DNA of 64,000 nucleotides from IMG/VR virus record IMGVR_UViG_3300009164_000047, positions 33,705-97,704 of that record; one strand, 5' to 3'. Of the stretch, positions 46,395 to 54,483 are shown in pieces. This stretch comes from a virus. The first letter of the stretch is position 1. Each line of letters opens with the position of its first letter. The notes beneath the pieces were generated by a model. That model was not told the DNA's origin. It saw only the letters and a list, made by a program, of their open reading frames with translations, and ran no database searches. The position numbers and the translations under genes were made by a program.

Positions 46395-47495
46395 ATGGCA
46401 TCACAAGTATCTGACAATCACACTATCACTAGTGTTCAAACCCGAAAAGCAATTCTATCTGCTTTCAAAACTAAACGACCTGTTTTTCTCTGGGGACCTC
46501 CCGGCATTGGTAAGTCTGAGGTCGTGCAAGAAATTGCCGATGAATTGAAAGGTCATGTTATTGACTTGCGTATGGCTCAAATGGAACCCACTGACATTCG
46601 TGGTATCCCGTTTTTTAACAAAGATATTAGCAAGATGGACTGGGCTCCCCCAGTAGACTTGCCCGATGAGGAACTTGCAAGCAAGTATCCTATTGTTGTA
46701 TTGTTCTTAGATGAAATGAACAGTGCCTCCCCAGCAGTACAAGCCGCAGGCTATCAGTTGATTCTGAATCGCCGTGTTGGTAAATACTTCTTGCCCGACA
46801 ATGTTGTTATCGTAGCGGCAGGTAATCGTGATAGTGACAAAGGTGTTACATATCGCATGCCAATGCCCCTTGCTAATCGTTTTATTCACTTAGAAATGCG
46901 CCCTGACTTTACGTCATGGCAACAATGGGCCGCAAACAAAGGCATTCACAAAGACGTTGTGGGTTACTTGTCGTTTGCTAAACAAGATTTGTATGATTTT
47001 GATAGCAAATCCTCAAGTCGTGCATTTGCAACACCCCGTAGCTGGTGTTTTGTTAGCGATTTGATTAGCGATACAGAAATGGATGAGGATACTCAATTCA
47101 ATTTGGTAGCAGGTGCTGTTGGTGAAGGTCTTGCAGTTAAGTTTAAAGCACACCGCAAGGTAGCAGGTAAGATGCCCGACCCTAGCGACATTCTTGCAGG
47201 TAAAGTGAAAGACCTTGCAGTTAAAGAAATTTCTGCAATGTATTCACTTGCAATTGGTATGTGCTATGAATTGCGTGATGCACACCAAAACAAAAAAGTT
47301 GATAGCAAGAAGTTCCACGAAATGGCTCAAAACTTCTTTGACTTCACAATGTCAAACTTTGAGACTGAGTTGGTCGTGGTTGCGGCAAAGATTGCACTTA
47401 AAACATATTTGCTTCCAATCGAACCTAGTCAGTTGAAAAACTTTGATGAGTTTCACAAGAAATACGGTAAATATATCGTTGATGCAGGTAATTGA
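46395..47495 (+). CDS. MoxR-type AAA+ ATPase (366 aa)
   Basis: Walker A GPPGIGKS (residues 34-41), Walker B VVLFLDEMNS (101-110), then the sensor region VIVAAGNRDSDKG and an arginine-rich stretch MPLANRFIHLEM, as in MoxR/RavA ATPases. RBS AAGGAG. The next gene is a VWA protein, the usual partner of MoxR ATPases, which insert metals or remodel complexes. Terminator hairpins separate the two genes, yet both have similar promoters. In methylotrophs MoxR assists methanol dehydrogenase; whether that is relevant here is open. Confidence 0.85.
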   Translation: MASQVSDNHTITSVQTRKAILSAFKTKRPVFLWGPPGIGKSEVVQEIADELKGHVIDLRMAQMEPTDIRGIPFFNKDISKMDWAPPVDLPDEELASKYPIVVLFLDEMNSASPAVQAAGYQLILNRRVGKYFLPDNVVIVAAGNRDSDKGVTYRMPMPLANRFIHLEMRPDFTSWQQWAANKGIHKDVVGYLSFAKQDLYDFDSKSSSRAFATPRSWCFVSDLISDTEMDEDTQFNLVAGAVGEGLAVKFKAHRKVAGKMPDPSDILAGKVKDLAVKEISAMYSLAIGMCYELRDAHQNKKVDSKKFHEMAQNFFDFTMSNFETELVVVAAKIALKTYLLPIEPSQLKNFDEFHKKYGKYIVDAGN

Positions 47496-47501
47496 TTTGG
47501 G

Positions 47502-47575
47502 CAACGAAAGTTGACTCCCTCGGTGTCGAAAGACACCTTTGAGCGGGGGTGGTGTGAATGCCCCCGCTCTTTTTT
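47502..47575 (+). terminator. Three successive hairpins ending in an intrinsic terminator
   Basis: CAAC-GAAA-GTTG (47502-47513), GGTGTC-GAAA-GACACC (47522-47537) and GAGCGGGGG/CCCCCGCTC (47541-47549/47561-47569) followed by TTTTTT. Two stems carry GNRA tetraloops. Confidence 0.85.
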
Positions 47576-47576
47576 A

Positions 47577-47605
47577 TTGACAATAAATCAAACATCTGCT
47601 ATACT
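47577..47605 (+). promoter_or_regulatory. Sigma70 promoter TTGACA-17-TATACT for the VWA gene
   Basis: TTGACA 47577-47582, extended TGC-TATACT 47600-47605. Leader of about 22 nt with AAGGA before the ATG at 47634. Shares ATCTGCTATACT with the promoter at 45829. Confidence 0.78.
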
Positions 47606-47633
47606 ATCAGTATTAAATTATTAAGGAAACAAC

Positions 47634-48923
47634 ATGAGTGACGTAATTGCCCCTACAAAAAAGAAAAGACGCAATAAGAAATTTGACAATCTTATTGGTC
47701 CATATGATGCTAAGGTAGATAATCTAGCACGTGAACGATTAGTGTCCGCACGTATTGGTTTGTTGTTACGTCATAGTTTCTTTGGTAATCTTGCTACTCG
47801 CATGAAATTAGTTAACGCTGATGAATGGTGTGCAACAGCGGCAACAGATGGATCAAAATTTTATTACAATAGCCGCTTTATTATGTTGTTGAAGCCTAAA
47901 GAAGTTGAATTCTTAGTAGGTCATGAAGTGTTACATGTTGTATATGACCACATGGGTCGTAGAGGTACACGTGATCCTCAGTTGTGGAATATTGCTGATG
48001 ACTATTGTGTGAATGCTGACTTGAAAAAGCACAATGTAGGCCAATTCATTACATCGGTGCCTTGCTTGTATGAAAGAAAATATGAAGGCTGGACTGCTGA
48101 GGCAGTATATGATGACTTATACGACAAAGCAGACAAAATTAATTTGGATAAACTAATTGACCAAATGCTTGATGAGCATATGGATGGTGATAGCGATGGT
48201 GATAGCGAAGGTGAGGGTGATGGAGACGGTGATAGCGACAAAAAAAGCAAACGCCCACGCATGAGTTCCGAAGAACGTGAACAAGCACGTCAGGAAATGA
48301 AACAAGCTATTCTGCAAGCCGCACAAAGTGCTGAGGCAGGTTCTATCCCTGCAGGTGTTGAACGATTGATTAAACAAGTTACTGACCCAGTTATGCCCTG
48401 GCGTGAACTGATTCAAACTAACTTGACTAGTTGCATTCGCACTGACTTTAGCTGGATGCGAGCCAATCGTAAAGGCTGGCACATGGATGCTATCATGCCC
48501 GGCATGACACCGGGTGAAGAGATTGACGTTGTTGTGTCACTTGATATGTCAGGTAGTATTAGCAATGCACAAGCACAAGCATTCTTGGGTGAGATTGCTG
48601 GTATGATGGATAGCTTTGATGGTTATAAGGTACATGTATTCTGTTTTGATACTAACACATATAACCCACAAGACTTCTCAAGTGAGAACATGGATCGTAT
48701 TGATGAATACGAACCTCAAGGCGGTGGTGGTACTGACTTTGATTGTATCTTTGATTACTTGAAAGAAAATGCAATTGAACCTAATCGTTTGATTGTGTTT
48801 ACTGATGGATATCCTTTCGGTAGCTGGGGTGACCCTGATTATTGTGATACTACTTGGATCATTCACGGTGACAAAAACCCGAATCCCCCGTTCGGTACTT
48901 ACGCAATTTATGATGAAAAATAA
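47634..48923 (+). CDS. VWA-domain protein with N-terminal HExxH metallopeptidase-like domain (429 aa)
   Basis: N-terminal region has VGHEVLHVVYDH (HEVLH at residues 97-101) and NIADDYCVN, as in DUF2201-type putative metallopeptidases. A low-complexity Asp/Gly/Ser-rich linker lies at about 183-203. The C-terminal half is a von Willebrand A domain with MIDAS DMSGS (about residue 302), GGGGTDF and VFTDG. Functional partner of the MoxR ATPase upstream. Together they probably form a metal-dependent chaperone or protease unit acting on a host or phage target; T4 itself lacks such a pair. Confidence 0.82.
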   Translation: MSDVIAPTKKKRRNKKFDNLIGPYDAKVDNLARERLVSARIGLLLRHSFFGNLATRMKLVNADEWCATAATDGSKFYYNSRFIMLLKPKEVEFLVGHEVLHVVYDHMGRRGTRDPQLWNIADDYCVNADLKKHNVGQFITSVPCLYERKYEGWTAEAVYDDLYDKADKINLDKLIDQMLDEHMDGDSDGDSEGEGDGDGDSDKKSKRPRMSSEEREQARQEMKQAILQAAQSAEAGSIPAGVERLIKQVTDPVMPWRELIQTNLTSCIRTDFSWMRANRKGWHMDAIMPGMTPGEEIDVVVSLDMSGSISNAQAQAFLGEIAGMMDSFDGYKVHVFCFDTNTYNPQDFSSENMDRIDEYEPQGGGGTDFDCIFDYLKENAIEPNRLIVFTDGYPFGSWGDPDYCDTTWIIHGDKNPNPPFGTYAIYDEK

Positions 48924-48932
48924 GGAAACATA

Positions 48933-49064
48933 ATGGAAACTATAACTACTCTTGCTAATATTTTTGGTACACTATTCCTACTAGGAAGTGTTGCTGGTAT
49001 ATTCTATGTTTTTTATAGATTATTAAAACATACCTTAACTACTGTTAAAAACAACGATGATTGA
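48933..49064 (+). CDS. Small membrane protein (43 aa)
   Basis: ATG at 48933 with AAGGA RBS, 9 nt after the VWA stop. One transmembrane helix (IFGTLFLLGSVAGIFYVFYRLL) with a basic, then polar C-terminal tail. Too short for common cut-offs. It may anchor a partner at the membrane or be a lysis-related or superinfection protein; nothing specific is visible. Confidence 0.55.
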   Translation: METITTLANIFGTLFLLGSVAGIFYVFYRLLKHTLTTVKNNDD

Positions 49065-49072
49065 GATTTAAT

Positions 49073-49483
49073 ATGATGTACATTGGTACTAGTTTTGGTG
49101 GATGCTTGCTTAGCCTCATGAATGGTGAAGTGTCCGAGGATGAGGTTATGGTCATCATAACTCGTACCGATGCACCTGACTATGATAGATATATTGGTGT
49201 AGTGAAAGCATATCACGCACAAGGTAATCCTTTTGCTCGTAATCCTGAACGTTATGATTTGGATGATTACGAACTAGAGGATTTGGTTGCCCTTGCACAT
49301 AGATTATGGTATGCTGGTAAGATTCACCAACCAAGAAGATTTGTAGGTGACAATGATTACTTACATCCATTTAAAAATGGTCACAAACTTTGGTTTCAAG
49401 TTGTCCCCACTATTGATAATGATACACCTGCAGTTGTAGATGCCTACGAAAAATACAAAATGCTGGACCTATTGACAAGATAA
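49073..49483 (+). CDS. Hypothetical protein (136 aa)
   Basis: ATG at 49073 (second ATG at 49076) preferred over a TTG at 49061 that overlaps the previous gene. Contains GTSFGGCLLSLMNGEVSEDEVMVIITRT, an Asp/Tyr-rich middle and HKLWFQVVPT near the C-terminus. No membrane segment or enzymatic motif that I recognise. It follows the MoxR/VWA genes in the same direction. Confidence 0.6.
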   Translation: MMYIGTSFGGCLLSLMNGEVSEDEVMVIITRTDAPDYDRYIGVVKAYHAQGNPFARNPERYDLDDYELEDLVALAHRLWYAGKIHQPRRFVGDNDYLHPFKNGHKLWFQVVPTIDNDTPAVVDAYEKYKMLDLLTR

Positions 49484-49544
49484 ATTTTACCACTAATCAA
49501 ACTCATATTAAATATCTTAAGCATAAAAGCTTTAGGAGAATATT

Positions 49545-50231
49545 ATGAGTTTTTTAAGACATGTTGGTAAAATGGGTGATAGAAAAGTGGCAATCGTATT
49601 TCGGGAAATCCCCGGCGAGCCGCATATGGGTTTAGTTGTTAATACAGAAACACTTCATGCCCAATTACATGATGCATTGATAAGAAGCATTGAAAGCGAT
49701 ATCGGTCAAGCCAGCGAACACCTAGCTGATGCATTAAACCGTAGTTACACACAAGATGGTAAAATCATTCTTCAAGTGTTGCACAGAGAAGGTATGTTGA
49801 AAAAAGTACAAACTGCTCAAGTGTTAGTAACACCAAATCCTACTACTACAATTAGACTTGATGAATTAAACAAGATACTAAATGATATGAAACAGGGTGA
49901 GGATGCAGTTAGAAAAATGGCTGACATGGATCAAAGTGCAGGAATGAGAACTCCTGCAGAAGTAGCACGTAAAATGCGTGATCCAATCGTATCTAACGCT
50001 GTACTTGATGACATGGTTCTTGCTAAACAACGTATTGAACAAGCTGAAAAAATGGAACGTGAAGCAAATGGTTTACTTGCAGAATCTAAACGTTTGCGTG
50101 ATGAAGCTGTTCAAATGGCTCCTTCATTGCAACCAGCACCCGCAAAAACAACTAAAGCAAAAAAAGCTAAAGTTGTTGAAGCAGTTGTTGCACCAGCTAA
50201 AGCACCTAGAAAAACTAAGACCACTGCCTAA
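49545..50231 (+). CDS. Conserved phage protein with coiled coil and Lys/Ala/Pro tail (228 aa)
   Basis: Residues 1-115 form a conserved globular region (MSFLRHVGKMGDRKVAIVFR, SIESDIGQASEHLADALNRS, IILQVLHREGMLKKVQT) familiar from T4-like marine phages but without defined function. Residues about 160-195 are a heptad-like helix (AKQRIEQAEKMEREANGLLA). The tail is Lys/Ala/Pro-rich, like histone-type or linker tails, and may bind DNA or RNA. RBS AGGAG. Confidence 0.65.
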   Translation: MSFLRHVGKMGDRKVAIVFREIPGEPHMGLVVNTETLHAQLHDALIRSIESDIGQASEHLADALNRSYTQDGKIILQVLHREGMLKKVQTAQVLVTPNPTTTIRLDELNKILNDMKQGEDAVRKMADMDQSAGMRTPAEVARKMRDPIVSNAVLDDMVLAKQRIEQAEKMEREANGLLAESKRLRDEAVQMAPSLQPAPAKTTKAKKAKVVEAVVAPAKAPRKTKTTA

Positions 50232-50256
50232 TTCCGATTAACAAAGGAACCGGGTA

Positions 50257-50553
50257 ATGTCAAATGAATTATATAACAAATGGCAAAATATCCTTGAGGA
50301 TGTTGAAAAGAGTAAAATACCTATTCAATTCATCAAAAAGATTATTCTTAAATTTCAAGGAAAACGTCAACAAACTATTAATATTCAAACATTACTAAAA
50401 CAAGGCTTAGAGCCTGAAGAGGTGGAAGAAATAGTTAATCGCAAATTGATTGAACTTGACCATCAAATTGTTAATCTTGAATTTATATTGAATGTTGAAA
50501 ACATTGCTGATACAGTACAGCCTGAGACAGATAAGTTATTAGGTAAACTATAA
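50257..50553 (+). CDS. Hypothetical helical protein (98 aa)
   Basis: Weak RBS (GGAACCGGG) and ATG at 50257, shortly after the previous gene. Predicted all-helical with charged surfaces (NKWQNILEDVEKSKIPIQFI, GLEPEEVEEIVNRKLIELDH). No known motif. A terminator hairpin follows directly, so it closes this transcription unit. Confidence 0.6.
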   Translation: MSNELYNKWQNILEDVEKSKIPIQFIKKIILKFQGKRQQTINIQTLLKQGLEPEEVEEIVNRKLIELDHQIVNLEFILNVENIADTVQPETDKLLGKL

Positions 50554-50556
50554 AAC

Positions 50557-50583
50557 AAATTGCCCTAAAGTTTAGGGCAATTT
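50557..50583 (+). terminator. Rho-independent terminator (13-bp inverted repeat)
   Basis: AAATTGCCCTAAA (50557-50569) and TTTAGGGCAATTT (50571-50583) are perfectly complementary around one base. A stem of about 10 bp with an AAAGTTT loop and U-rich end can act in both directions. Confidence 0.8.
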
Positions 50584-50594
50584 GCCAAATGATG

Positions 50595-50623
50595 TTGTAT
50601 TAAGTTTAATGATTTGATATAAT
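50595..50623 (+). promoter_or_regulatory. Extended -10 promoter of thyA, leaderless layout
   Basis: TGA-TATAAT (-10 at 50618-50623) with a weak -35 TTGTAT at 17 nt. Exactly 6 nt to the ATG at 50630; no Shine-Dalgarno sequence. Confidence 0.65.
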
Positions 50624-50629
50624 CGCAAC

Positions 50630-51472
50630 ATGAAAACATATTTACAACTTTTACAAGATATATTAGATAACGGAGAAACAAAAGATGATAGAACTGGTGT
50701 TGGCACTATTAGTGTGTTTGGACGTAATCTTCGCTTTGATTTGCGTAGGGGCTTTCCAGCCGTCACAACTAAAAAGTTGGCTTGGAAAGCGTGTGTAGGT
50801 GAATTACTTTGGTTCATTGAAGGCTCGCAAGATGAAAGACGTTTAGCAGAGATTACTCATGGTAGCAGAGAAGGCACCGTAACAATTTGGACACCAAACG
50901 CACTAGCACCTTACTGGAAAGATAAAGCAAAATTTGAAGGTGACTTGGGAAGAGTATATGGAGTACAATGGCGGCACTGGAGAAATGATGAAAAAGAAAT
51001 TGACCAACTAAAGAACTTACTTGAGGGTTTAGTTAAAGACCCTAATGGTCGTAGACATATTCTTAGTGCTTGGAATGTAGGTGAAATGGATCAAATGGCT
51101 TTGCCACCGTGTCATGTAATGAGTCAATTTTATGTCAACAAAAACAAAGAACTCTCTTGTCATATGTACCAGCGCAGTGTGGATGTGTTTCTTGGCTTAC
51201 CTTTTAACATTGCTAGCTATGCGTTGCTTACACATTTAATCGCACATCATTGTAATTTAAAAGTAGGTGAGTTGATTATAAGTACTGGCGATACGCATAT
51301 CTATACCGATCATGTTGACCAAGTTAAAGAACAATTAAATCGTGAGCCACACCCATTACCAATATTGATGTTGAATTCACAAAAGAACAATATCTTTGAA
51401 ATGACAATGCAGGACATTCATTTAGAGAACTATCAAAGCCACGATGCGATTAGGGCAAAGATGGCAGTATGA
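50630..51472 (+). CDS. thyA: Thymidylate synthase (ThyA type)
   Basis: 280 aa, complete. The catalytic Cys is C161 in ALPPCHVMSQFYV; the phosphate-binding R21 (DDRTGVGT) and RRHI (141-144), and the folate/dUMP segment RSVDVFLGLPFNIASY, are all intact. It methylates dUMP with methylene-tetrahydrofolate to give dTMP for phage DNA synthesis. No intron, unlike T4 td. Promoter placed for leaderless early expression. The stop overlaps the next start (ATGA). Confidence 0.97.
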   Translation: MKTYLQLLQDILDNGETKDDRTGVGTISVFGRNLRFDLRRGFPAVTTKKLAWKACVGELLWFIEGSQDERRLAEITHGSREGTVTIWTPNALAPYWKDKAKFEGDLGRVYGVQWRHWRNDEKEIDQLKNLLEGLVKDPNGRRHILSAWNVGEMDQMALPPCHVMSQFYVNKNKELSCHMYQRSVDVFLGLPFNIASYALLTHLIAHHCNLKVGELIISTGDTHIYTDHVDQVKEQLNREPHPLPILMLNSQKNNIFEMTMQDIHLENYQSHDAIRAKMAV

Positions 51473-51732
51473 TAATGTATGAAGATTCTGATACTAAGGT
51501 ATTCACTTATCTGGTGCATGAGTTTATGATGGGTGATGTTGAGGATCCTGATTTATTTGCATCACAACATCTTTGGGAGTGGGAGAAAACAGATTCAGGT
51601 AATTGGGTAATGAATAATAGTGAACCCACCGCAAGCTGGCATAGAATTCCTGATGGATATGGTTGGAGATATGAAATTCGTGCTTATCTTACATCAGAAC
51701 AATTAATGTATTATAGGTTACGTTTTGAATAA
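51469..51732 (+). CDS. Hypothetical protein (87 aa) coupled to thyA
   Basis: Start ATGA overlap with thyA. Acidic, aromatic-rich sequence (HLWEWEKTDSGNWVMNN, GYGWRYEIRAYLTSEQLMYY). No known motif. Translational coupling implies co-expression with thyA and the two following genes. Confidence 0.65.
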   Translation: MIMYEDSDTKVFTYLVHEFMMGDVEDPDLFASQHLWEWEKTDSGNWVMNNSEPTASWHRIPDGYGWRYEIRAYLTSEQLMYYRLRFE

Positions 51733-51943
51733 ATTAGAATTTATTGTTAAGTGGTCGGCTACTGTTTTTGCACTTGCAACAGTGTATCTTACTAGCCATG
51801 ATATTATACCATTGAACAAATATATAGGTATCATAACTGCATTCTTGTGGATGTGGTTAGGCTTTATGTGGAAACAACCAAGCATGTGGGTATTGAATAT
51901 TATTATGATTGCGTTATATGTTAAAGGATTATTTACGTTATGA
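51725..51943 (+). CDS. Small integral membrane protein (72 aa)
   Basis: Starts with TTG at 51725 overlapping the previous stop. Three hydrophobic helices (FIVKWSATVFALATVYL, YIGIITAFLWMWLGFMW, MWVLNIIMIALYVKGLF). Its stop overlaps the next ATG. Probably an inner membrane protein; function unknown. Confidence 0.65.
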   Translation: MNKLEFIVKWSATVFALATVYLTSHDIIPLNKYIGIITAFLWMWLGFMWKQPSMWVLNIIMIALYVKGLFTL

Positions 51944-52902
51944 ATATTTTAGTGACAGGTGGATTAGGATTGATTGGTCACAATGTAGTTAAGAGACTAC
52001 AGGATCAAGGACATATTGTATCAATCATAGATACAAAAACAAATTACGGACTTATTCCGCAAGAAGAAATTGACTATCTAATGTATAATCGTTTGAAAAA
52101 GATAGATGAATATAAAGGTGCTATCTATACATACGATATTTCAAACAATGATATTGATGGTGTATTTCAAATTGAAGAACCTGAAATTGTAATTCATTTA
52201 GCAAGTTTCCCTAGACAAAAAGTTGTGAATGAAAACCCAATTTTAGGTAGTCGTACTATGAGTGAAGGACTAATAAATTTATTAGAAGCTAGCAATAAAT
52301 ATGAAGTAAGGAAGTTTATCTATATCAGCAGTTCAATGGTATATGGTGATTTTACTGATGATGTTACAGAAGATGCCATCTGTAATCCCCAAGGACAATA
52401 TGGCATTATGAAATTAGCAGGAGAATGGCTTGTTAGAGATTATACTCGTAGAACTAATATTGTGCATACTATCATTCGCCCTAGTGCTGTTTATGGACCT
52501 CTGGATGTAGAAGATAGAGTAATAAGTAAATTTTTACTTGCCGCAATGCGCGGAGAAACTATCCAAGTTAACGGTGAAACAGAAACACTAGACTTCACAT
52601 ATGTGGATGACGCCGCAGATGGTATTGTTGCTGCCGCACTATCTGATAATACGGAAAACAAGACATACAATATCACAAAAAGTCACAGCGTGACACTATT
52701 AGAAGCCGCACGTATGGCACTAGAACTTGCTGGTGGCGGCATGTTGACCATAAGAGATAGAGATTTAGACTTTCCAAGCAGGGGTGCATTGAATATTGAT
52801 GCAGCCAGACGTGACTTTGGCTTTGACCCCAAAGTTGATGTAGCAGAGGGCTTCAAAATATACTATGATTGGTTAAAGTCAGACTCATATTTTAATAAAT
52901 AA
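51940..52902 (+). CDS. NAD-dependent nucleotide-sugar epimerase/dehydratase (SDR family)
   Basis: 320 aa. N-terminal NAD site TGGLGLIG (residues 6-13), catalytic S131/S132 in YISSSMVYG and YGIMK (Y154, K158), then the substrate region RPSAVYGP and the FTYVDDAADG segment. This is the extended SDR pattern of UDP-glucose 4-epimerase-like enzymes. It could supply an unusual sugar donor to the phage glycosyltransferases. Overlaps the preceding gene by 4 bp. Confidence 0.88.
   Translation: MNILVTGGLGLIGHNVVKRLQDQGHIVSIIDTKTNYGLIPQEEIDYLMYNRLKKIDEYKGAIYTYDISNNDIDGVFQIEEPEIVIHLASFPRQKVVNENPILGSRTMSEGLINLLEASNKYEVRKFIYISSSMVYGDFTDDVTEDAICNPQGQYGIMKLAGEWLVRDYTRRTNIVHTIIRPSAVYGPLDVEDRVISKFLLAAMRGETIQVNGETETLDFTYVDDAADGIVAAALSDNTENKTYNITKSHSVTLLEAARMALELAGGGMLTIRDRDLDFPSRGALNIDAARRDFGFDPKVDVAEGFKIYYDWLKSDSYFNK
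52894..52901 (+). promoter_or_regulatory. Late promoter element AATAAATA, leaderless layout
   Basis: AATAAATA spans the end of the epimerase gene; 5 nt separate it from the ATG of the i-spanin gene. No Shine-Dalgarno sequence. Late control fits a lysis gene. Confidence 0.5.
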
Positions 52903-52906
52903 CTAT

Positions 52907-53353
52907 ATGTGGATAATATCATTTTTGCCCGATTGGGTCTTTCATGCAATGTTAATCGGTGGTATACTGGGAACAGTAGCCGGATTTGTATTAGGAATGG
53001 TTCCTGGAATCAAAATGTATGTTCTTCCAATACGTGTCATTAGTTTGATTGTTCTTGCTTTTGCCTTATATTTAGAAGGTGGATTAGCAGATTATGCAGC
53101 CTGGCAGCTTAAAGTCAAAGAAGTTGAAGCTAAATTAGCTGAGGCTGAACTTAAAAGTGCCAAAGAGAATACAAAGATAGTTACTAAAGTAATTACAAAA
53201 ACTCAGATTGTACGGACACGTGGAGAAAATATTGTAAAATATATTGACCGTGAAATAGTCAAGTATGACACTAAATTTGCCCCCGGTGGACAATGTGAGA
53301 TCCCTAAAGATTTTATTAAAGCATTGAATGATGCGGCGGAGGCACCAAAATGA
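52907..53353 (+). CDS. Inner-membrane spanin (Rz-like) candidate
   Basis: 148 aa. Two hydrophobic segments near the N-terminus (MLIGGILGTVAGFVLGMV and LPIRVISLIVLAFALYL) are followed by a long periplasmic coiled-coil (KVKEVEAKLAEAELKSAKEN, KVITKTQIVRTRGENIVKYI). The next gene is an overlapping lipoprotein, the classical i-spanin/o-spanin layout that fuses inner and outer membranes in the last step of lysis. Canonical Rz has one N-terminal membrane helix, so the topology is slightly unusual. Confidence 0.75.
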   Translation: MWIISFLPDWVFHAMLIGGILGTVAGFVLGMVPGIKMYVLPIRVISLIVLAFALYLEGGLADYAAWQLKVKEVEAKLAEAELKSAKENTKIVTKVITKTQIVRTRGENIVKYIDREIVKYDTKFAPGGQCEIPKDFIKALNDAAEAPK

Positions 53354-53637
53354 ATTTACTTAAATTATTTGTACTAGCAATTTTTATCATACTTGCATTC
53401 TTAGCAACAGGATGTAGTACTATTGTACCAGTAACTGTTAAGTTTCCAGAAGCACCGGAACAACTTTTAGTAAAATGTCCTCAATTAGACAAATTAGAAG
53501 AAGAACCAAAGTTAAGCGACATAACCAAGACAATCATAAAAAATTATACCACTTACTATGAATGCGCTGTTAAAAACGATTCATGGATAGAGTGGTATAA
53601 AATTCAAAAAGATATTTTTGATAAAGCTGGCAAATAA
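53350..53637 (+). CDS. Outer-membrane spanin lipoprotein (Rz1-like) candidate
   Basis: 95 aa. Signal peptide with lipobox LATGC; the lipidated Cys is C22. The mature part contains VPVTVKFPEAPEQLLVKCP, Pro-containing near the membrane, and a helical C-terminus. The start overlaps the i-spanin stop (ATGA). Its stop abuts the stop of the convergent nuclease gene with no intergenic base. Confidence 0.78.
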   Translation: MNLLKLFVLAIFIILAFLATGCSTIVPVTVKFPEAPEQLLVKCPQLDKLEEEPKLSDITKTIIKNYTTYYECAVKNDSWIEWYKIQKDIFDKAGK

Positions 53638-54453
53638 TTACTCAGCATTCTTTCCGCATTTAGCACGTTTAGCGTTAGTTAATGCGCCATAGTCAACTGG
53701 CCATTCTTTTCCCGGCTGCAATTCTGTAGCGTTTTTAGGGAAAGCATAAGTTACTCCCGCTTGTTTCTGTATATCAGCAACCGATACACGGAACTTAGTC
53801 AAATCATTACCTAAGTTAACATATGGTTTAGTATGAGGGAATACCCATCCAGCAACTTGTCCTGTAGTTTGATTAATTACAATCTTGTAGTAAGCATGCG
53901 GAACGATAATTCCCCTACCAATAGTCAAATCACCTGCACCATACAATGCACCTACATAAACAGTTAGGGGTTGTTTTAATTGGACTGCCCAACCTCTAAC
54001 ACTTGTCTCTAATAGTTTCCATATACCACGATTCAATGAACCATGTTGTGGATACATGTTAGTCATTAAGAAACTCTCATACTCTACTTGTTGAGTCCAA
54101 CTCAAGTCACCATCAGGAACAGCATGTCCTTTATCGTATCCTGTACCAGCATAGTCATCCGGTGTTGCACCGCCAGCTATACTCTTGTCAGCAACAAACG
54201 CATTAGTACGTGGGAAACACCCTATTGCATTTTGTGGTAGTAATGTATATGCTACATATACTGGAATCTTAACAGGAGCATCATATGCTACAAGATATGC
54301 TTCGCGGCAGATTGGTTGTGCAGTACGTGCAGTTTGTGCAAATCCATAAGGGCTATGAACTTGACATGCTTGTACGGGTAGGGGAGGGCGTTGATCCCAA
54401 GAAAAAGTGGTTGTAGATGCTAGAGCCAGCATCAGTGCTAAAAATATACGCAT
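53638..54453 (-). CDS. Secreted DNA/RNA non-specific endonuclease
   Basis: 271 aa with signal peptide (MRIFLALMLALASTTTFS). The beta-beta-alpha-metal nuclease signature is present: DKGH (107-110, H110 as general base, in place of the usual DRGH) in YDKGHAVPDGD, then N132 (LMTNMYPQ) and N141-x3-W145. Cys pairs suit a periplasmic protein. RBS AGGAG and a late promoter (54476-54483, minus strand). It lies next to the spanins; degrading released DNA or blocking incoming DNA are possible roles. Confidence 0.85.
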   Translation of the reverse strand: MRIFLALMLALASTTTFSWDQRPPLPVQACQVHSPYGFAQTARTAQPICREAYLVAYDAPVKIPVYVAYTLLPQNAIGCFPRTNAFVADKSIAGGATPDDYAGTGYDKGHAVPDGDLSWTQQVEYESFLMTNMYPQHGSLNRGIWKLLETSVRGWAVQLKQPLTVYVGALYGAGDLTIGRGIIVPHAYYKIVINQTTGQVAGWVFPHTKPYVNLGNDLTKFRVSVADIQKQAGVTYAFPKNATELQPGKEWPVDYGALTNAKRAKCGKNAE

Positions 54454-54464
54454 ATTTGTCTCCT

Positions 54465-54483
54465 AAATATACGTATATTTATC
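54465..54483 (-). promoter_or_regulatory. Late promoter GATAAATA within a 16-bp perfect palindrome
   Basis: On the minus strand GATAAATA occupies 54483-54476. AAATATACGTATATTT (54465-54480) is a perfect palindrome spanning the -10 and the expected start site, and could bind a dimeric regulator. Confidence 0.5.

Noticed and set aside
48002-48482. Minus-strand frames opposite the VWA gene
   Set aside because: Antisense of the Asp/Gly/Ser linker gives Ser/Pro low-complexity sequence; the plus-strand gene has intact HEVLH and MIDAS motifs.
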